The position numbers and the translations under genes are program-made. The notes beneath the pieces are model-generated. The model saw nothing but the letters and a program-made list of their open reading frames with translations, was not told where the DNA came from and searched no databases. A stretch of 64,000 nucleotides of DNA, taken from the NCBI GenBank assembly GCA_025928545.1, contig JAICJH010000003.1:62001-126000 (forward strand), given 5' to 3'. Of this stretch, positions 60,341-64,000 are shown one piece after another (position 1 is the first letter of the stretch; each line of letters starts with the position of its first letter). Origin of the DNA: Bryobacteraceae bacterium (lineage in GTDB: Bacteria; Acidobacteriota; Terriglobia; Bryobacterales; Bryobacteraceae).

Positions 60341-61221
60341 TGCTGAAAAGTCTCCTGCACATGTTTGTCGCCGCGGAAGACTTCGATTACCGCGCGCGGC
60401 GGGGGAGGAGGCGCCGGCGGCTCCGGCTCAGCCACGGGGTGAGGCTTTGCGGCCGCCTGTTCAGCCGCTTTTTCATCGGGGAAGTTACGCAGCCTCCTTT
60501 CCCGAGCGAGGCGCTCAGTGAGGGTTGGGTCGAGCACATCGGTACTGACCGGAGAGCCGTCGACTCCGTTGGATGCATCGAGTGGATTGCGCAGTGAGAG
60601 GCTGATCCGTCCCTGATTTTTTGCCAGTTCAAGGGTCTGGGCCTCTTCCGGCGTGACCACCAGAGTGGCCACGGGAACCTTCGGAGCCTTGGGGTCGATG
60701 GTCTGGCCCACCTGTACCGCGTGACCGATGGCGAGCACCTTTACGTTTTGAAGAATCGTGGAAGTGATCGCTTCCGTCATGGTTCCGGGCCGTGTGAACA
60801 GAACGTCTACGTGGGCGCCCGGCACAATCAGGCCCGCGACCCCGCTGACATCGGTAATCTGCACGGACACTGCCCGTTGACCTGGCTCGATCGTGGCCGG
60901 TATGCCTTCCGCTCCGGAGAGCGGCGAGAGCTTGGGAGCCACCAGCGGCTCGTTGGCGTTTACGGGGTAAAGAACCACGTGATCGATGGCGTCTTTGTCG
61001 GCAGTGATTCCATCTTTAGGGAAGTCCTTCGTCAGAACTGCGACGGTTTTCAAATCAGCCTTGCGGATGATCTCGCCTACCCGCATGTTGCGGCGCACGG
61101 CGACGACCTGAATTCTGTGTTCCTGTTGTGGAACTACGGTCTTAGCGTAGAGGAACCACGTCAGAAGGGCAGCCGAGACCCATGCCGCGCCGAAAAGAAT
61201 CAGGGTACGCTGCCGATCCAT
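60337..61221 (-). CDS. cpaB: Flp pilus assembly protein CpaB/RcpC
   Basis: 294 residues. An N-terminal membrane helix ('LILFGAAWVSAALLTWFLYA') is followed by a SAF domain ('VVAVRRNMRVGEIIRKADLK') and an RcpC domain ('GLIVPGAHVDVLFTRPGTMT', 'VPVATLVVTPEEAQTLELAK'). A Pro/Ala-rich tail lies near the C-terminus. It overlaps the secretin start by 4 nt (ATGA), and its own start overlaps the upstream membrane protein stop by one base. Confidence 0.9.
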   Translation of the reverse strand: MDRQRTLILFGAAWVSAALLTWFLYAKTVVPQQEHRIQVVAVRRNMRVGEIIRKADLKTVAVLTKDFPKDGITADKDAIDHVVLYPVNANEPLVAPKLSPLSGAEGIPATIEPGQRAVSVQITDVSGVAGLIVPGAHVDVLFTRPGTMTEAITSTILQNVKVLAIGHAVQVGQTIDPKAPKVPVATLVVTPEEAQTLELAKNQGRISLSLRNPLDASNGVDGSPVSTDVLDPTLTERLARERRLRNFPDEKAAEQAAAKPHPVAEPEPPAPPPPPRAVIEVFRGDKHVQETFQQ

Positions 61222-62852
61222 CAGTTCGCGGCCTCCGCACGCAATTCCGCCGAAGCGACAGCCGGCGTAGCGAGCACCACTGCGGTTGAGTCGCGGTGCA
61301 ATTCACGCCAATTCTCCGCTTCCAGCGCAGCCAATAGCGCACAATCGGGCGGCAGCACCGCATGCGTGAAGTTCCACTTTCCGAATTCTTCATCCCAGCC
61401 GGGACGGGCTTCCAGCATCCGCGAATAACGGTCGACGAAATCTGCGCCGTAGAAATCGCTTCGACCGTCGAAGAATACTTTTCGATCGCCGTTGAAGCGA
61501 TAGATCAGATAACCGCCGAAGGAATCGGTTGCCATGATACGAGCTCCCCGCGGCAGCGACGCAATGTTTTCCGCTGCCGCCACGGGGAATTGTGAGGACG
61601 GAAATTCCGCGCGAGCATGCACCGCACCGAACAGGATGGCCATAACGAACGGAACAAGTGCCGCGCCATGAAAACCGCGGTCAAAATTTCGCAGACTGTC
61701 CGCGTAACGAAGCACGCCGTCGAGGGATTTTCGCAGACGGGGCGTCAAGCCGCGCGCCAGAGTGAGTGTTTCCGTAAACGAACCCGCGGCTAACGGGAGT
61801 AACAGCAATGCCGCCAGCGGAAGAAGACGCGCACTCCGCAGCGCAGCTACACTCAGCAGCAAAGACAGCAGAAAACGTTCGGGACGCCGGAGCGCCAGGG
61901 CCGCTAAGCCGCCAGCCAGTCCGGCAAAAAGAGCGATGACAACCGGCAACGCCCCGGAAGCGCGAAAATCAAACGACTGGAATTCACCAATGCGAGCCGT
62001 CAGACGAGCGTCAAAAAGATAGGCAACGACATGCCGGTGCAAAATCCATCCTTCAGGATTTAACAGCGAAGCCGTCAGGGCTGTGATGGCAGCGAGAACA
62101 AAATGTCGAATTGGGGCGGTCTGCCCCCATACCGCTCTCCGGATATAACCTCCAGCGGCATAGAGGAGGGCGATTGCGGGTCCCAGGAGAAAACTCGGGT
62201 GCACGTTCGCCCACAGAGCCGATAAGATTGCGATGGCAACAAGATGTCTGGATCCTGTTGGGGACGGTCGGTCGGGGCGCGACCAGGCTTCACACCACCA
62301 GAGGCTCCCCAGCGCAAACAGCCAGCCCCAAAGATGAGGCCGGGCCAGCCAATGAATTGTGGTGGTGGTCAACATGGGCAGGGCGAAAAGACTGGCCAGC
62401 AGGAAGTTTCCTTCAGTCACCCATGTAAGACGAAACCACATCCAGACTGAGGTTGCGATGGCCAGACCATACAGAACCGCGACACCTCCGAGGCCGGCTG
62501 TGATATGGATGGCGCCTGTGGCCAGATCGGACAGCCACTCCCACGCGATCCAGGGTGCACCAGGCTTCGAAAAGGAGAACGGATCCGTATGTTGCAGGGA
62601 AAGTGTGGAGAGAATGCGCTCACCATTGCGTATGTGCCATCCGGCGTCGGAATCGCGAAAAAGAGCGCTGGCGCCCCTGGACCCGGCGAAGAGACAAATC
62701 AACGTTGCCACCGCCGCCACCAGTGCAAGGTCCGGCACGAACATGGCGAGCAGTGCGCGGTTATGCGGCGATCGTACCGCTGGTACCGGAACGTCGATGA
62801 GGTCGAGGGACTCCAAGGGTTTACTGAGCGCCAATGGTTGCGAGGCCGCCAA
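61221..62852 (-). CDS. multi-spanning membrane protein of the Tad operon (GT-C-like)
   Basis: 543 residues with about ten to twelve hydrophobic helices and a C-terminal soluble domain. Features: 'FRDSDAGWHIRNGERILSTL' near residue 65 (an acidic/His loop typical of GT-C-like proteins), 'TTTIHWLARPHLWGWLFALG', 'SALWANVHPSFLLGPAIALL' and 'ATDSFGGYLIYRFNGDRKVF'. Members like this occur beside acidobacterial Tad loci and may be glycosyltransferases that modify the pilin. That is inference and no catalytic proof is visible. Its start overlaps the end of the Flp pilin gene by 32 nt. Confidence 0.72.
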   Translation of the reverse strand: MAASQPLALSKPLESLDLIDVPVPAVRSPHNRALLAMFVPDLALVAAVATLICLFAGSRGASALFRDSDAGWHIRNGERILSTLSLQHTDPFSFSKPGAPWIAWEWLSDLATGAIHITAGLGGVAVLYGLAIATSVWMWFRLTWVTEGNFLLASLFALPMLTTTTIHWLARPHLWGWLFALGSLWWCEAWSRPDRPSPTGSRHLVAIAILSALWANVHPSFLLGPAIALLYAAGGYIRRAVWGQTAPIRHFVLAAITALTASLLNPEGWILHRHVVAYLFDARLTARIGEFQSFDFRASGALPVVIALFAGLAGGLAALALRRPERFLLSLLLSVAALRSARLLPLAALLLLPLAAGSFTETLTLARGLTPRLRKSLDGVLRYADSLRNFDRGFHGAALVPFVMAILFGAVHARAEFPSSQFPVAAAENIASLPRGARIMATDSFGGYLIYRFNGDRKVFFDGRSDFYGADFVDRYSRMLEARPGWDEEFGKWNFTHAVLPPDCALLAALEAENWRELHRDSTAVVLATPAVASAELRAEAAN

Positions 62853-63033
62853 TAATGCTTTGATAGACGCTCGAGATCGCGGTGGCGAGCTGTCCGACGG
62901 TGGCGATCAGTGCAAGACCGATCGCCGCCACGATCAGCGCGTACTCCACAAGATCCTGGGCGTCCTCCTCTCTCAGGAAGCTCTTGAGTCTTTGTCGGTT
63001 GGTTTCTTTTGGTTTAAGTTGGATGAGTTCCAT
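62821..63033 (-). CDS. flp: Flp/Fap-type pilin subunit
   Basis: 70 residues. The Flp motif 'FLREEDAQDLVEYALIVAA', followed by the hydrophobic 'IGLALIATVGQLATAISSVY', is the type IVb prepilin signature, with Glu+5 and a Tyr after it in the mature protein. Cleavage would be by a TadV/CpaA peptidase, none of which is encoded here. It is the major subunit of the pilus built by the downstream genes. It lies 15 nt after the TPR gene. Confidence 0.92.
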   Translation of the reverse strand: MELIQLKPKETNRQRLKSFLREEDAQDLVEYALIVAAIGLALIATVGQLATAISSVYQSIIGGLATIGAQ

Positions 63034-63048
63034 ATTGCTCCTCGCTGT

Positions 63049-63993
63049 TTATCGTGAGGCTATGGGGCTCCCGGAATCATTGTCCCGGGCAGCCACTTTT
63101 GTCTTTTCGGCACGGTGACGTTTCCAGACTGCGGAGATTCGCGACCAGAACCCCGGCCGGTGGGGCATTGTGGATTCGAGAGGCTTGCCATCAAGTGAGG
63201 AAACTACCTGGAGGTTTCTGATCGCCGCCGGAAGATGCGGGTCGTAAGTGAGCGCAGTTCGGAGTTCGCGGCGTGCATCAGCGTAATTTCCCGCTTCCAT
63301 CAGCGTTACGGCAAGGTTGTTGTGGGCAGAAGCGGCCCCGGGGCCCGATTGCGATTTCACGGCCTCTGGTGCGTTTTCCCCCAAAGCCGCTCCCGGGCTT
63401 TCGGCCAAAGCCGTCGCCAGATTGTTACGCGCGATCAGCGACCGGGGGTTTACCTTCAGAGCTTCCCGGAAAATTTCCGTAGCTTCCGCGTTGCGCTTTT
63501 GTCCTAAAAGAGAGTAGCCCAGATTGTTCAGCAAGTCGTCGCGCCGCGGCTGCAGCCCCAGAGCTTTTCGGTGAGCAGCCTCGCCGGCTTTCCAGTCGCC
63601 CGCCTCATCTTCCAGAACTCCCAGCCACGCCCAGACTTCCACGGAACTGCCGAGGCTGTGCGATTCCGAGAAAGTTCTCAGAATCAACGCGGCTTCGGCC
63701 GGGCGATGACTCTCGCGCAACCCTTTCGCCAGCGCGAGATGCGCTTCTTCAGATTCCGGCGCACGTTCGCAGGCCAGACGCAGGTGCTCGAGCGAAACTT
63801 CGGGAAAGCCCGCTTTTCGGTAATTGCGCGCGAGTTCCAGACGCGCAGCGAGATCTCGAGGGTCGGCATCGACCCGCGCACGCAAAACCTTTACGGAATA
63901 ATCACCGTCGCCCGCGTCAATCGCGTTAACGGTTTGCCGGGACATGGTTTTCGCAATGGGGGAAAGAGCGGAGGCGGGGGGCGCAGTTCGCAC
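63049..63993 (-). CDS. TPR protein at the head of the Tad operon (TadD-like), 5' end uncertain
   Basis: 314 residues from a GTG at 63993, but the frame stays open to the window edge, so the true start may lie beyond 64000. TPR repeats run through about residues 30-260: 'RLELARNYRKAGFPEVSLEH', 'LLNNLGYSLLGQKRNAEATE', 'AHNNLAVTLMEAGNYADARR'. TadD lipoproteins are TPR proteins needed for pilus biogenesis, and the position suggests that role, although no lipobox is visible in this window. Confidence 0.75.
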   Translation of the reverse strand: MRTAPPASALSPIAKTMSRQTVNAIDAGDGDYSVKVLRARVDADPRDLAARLELARNYRKAGFPEVSLEHLRLACERAPESEEAHLALAKGLRESHRPAEAALILRTFSESHSLGSSVEVWAWLGVLEDEAGDWKAGEAAHRKALGLQPRRDDLLNNLGYSLLGQKRNAEATEIFREALKVNPRSLIARNNLATALAESPGAALGENAPEAVKSQSGPGAASAHNNLAVTLMEAGNYADARRELRTALTYDPHLPAAIRNLQVVSSLDGKPLESTMPHRPGFWSRISAVWKRHRAEKTKVAARDNDSGSPIASR

Positions 63994-64000
63994 ACTGGGG

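Overview
The window looks like a chromosomal segment from an Acidobacteriota member, probably close to the Solibacter/Bryobacter lineage. This is inferred from gene content and not from a database search. The indicators are a large Oar-type TonB-dependent receptor, several PQQ quinoproteins, a CRTAC1/FG-GAP protein fused to TPRs, DUF1080 and sugar-isomerase proteins with twin-arginine-like leaders, transcription-factor-like TPR proteins, and many exported proteins with Gly/Arg-rich linkers. The DNA is GC-rich by eye. No rRNA, tRNA, CRISPR array or intact insertion sequence was found.

Layout. 1-7.3 kb: end of a DUF1080 protein, a DMT exporter, a phosphodiesterase-TPR-sulfotransferase fusion, aroA (class II-like EPSP synthase) and a CotH-family protein. 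7.3-20 kb: a two-gene 2-keto-3-deoxy-sugar-acid module (dehydratase plus semialdehyde dehydrogenase), a secreted phosphodiesterase divergent from a sialidase-like protein, a ComEA-like protein divergent from a TPR regulator, an aldose dehydrogenase, a carboxylesterase and two exported sugar isomerase/epimerases. 20-25.6 kb: an unusual CoA-centred cluster (acylating aldehyde dehydrogenase, CaiB/BaiF CoA-transferase, HpcH/HpaI-type CoA lyase) divergent from a ThDP-dependent enzyme.

25.6-31.7 kb is accessory DNA: a PIN/RHH toxin-antitoxin pair, an esterase, a DUF104-DUF5678 fusion, a frameshifted gene, a NYN-domain nuclease behind an attenuator-like leader, a gene-poor stretch with strong hairpins, and an 'NAQKSTGP' family protein. 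31.8-45.1 kb: the Oar-like receptor, two PQQ dehydrogenases, a dihaem cytochrome c, a membrane multihaem cytochrome translationally coupled to a CRTAC1/TPR protein, and a small exported protein. 45.5-52.1 kb: a VOC protein, a hemerythrin gene cut short by an in-frame stop, a DUF1036-like protein, a third quinoprotein fused to cytochrome c, a cupin and a metallo-beta-lactamase-fold hydrolase.

52.2-64 kb is one minus-strand Tad (Flp) pilus operon running from a TPR protein and Flp pilin through a membrane protein, CpaB, secretin, TadG/TadE-like pseudopilins, CpaE, TadA, TadB and TadC. No prepilin peptidase is present, so it must lie elsewhere.

Transcription signals show a repeated pattern. Ten gene starts without a clear Shine-Dalgarno have a TANNNT/TCTAAT-type -10 box only 6-10 nt upstream, which suggests leaderless or very short-leader mRNAs. 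Other genes have an AGGAG-like site instead.
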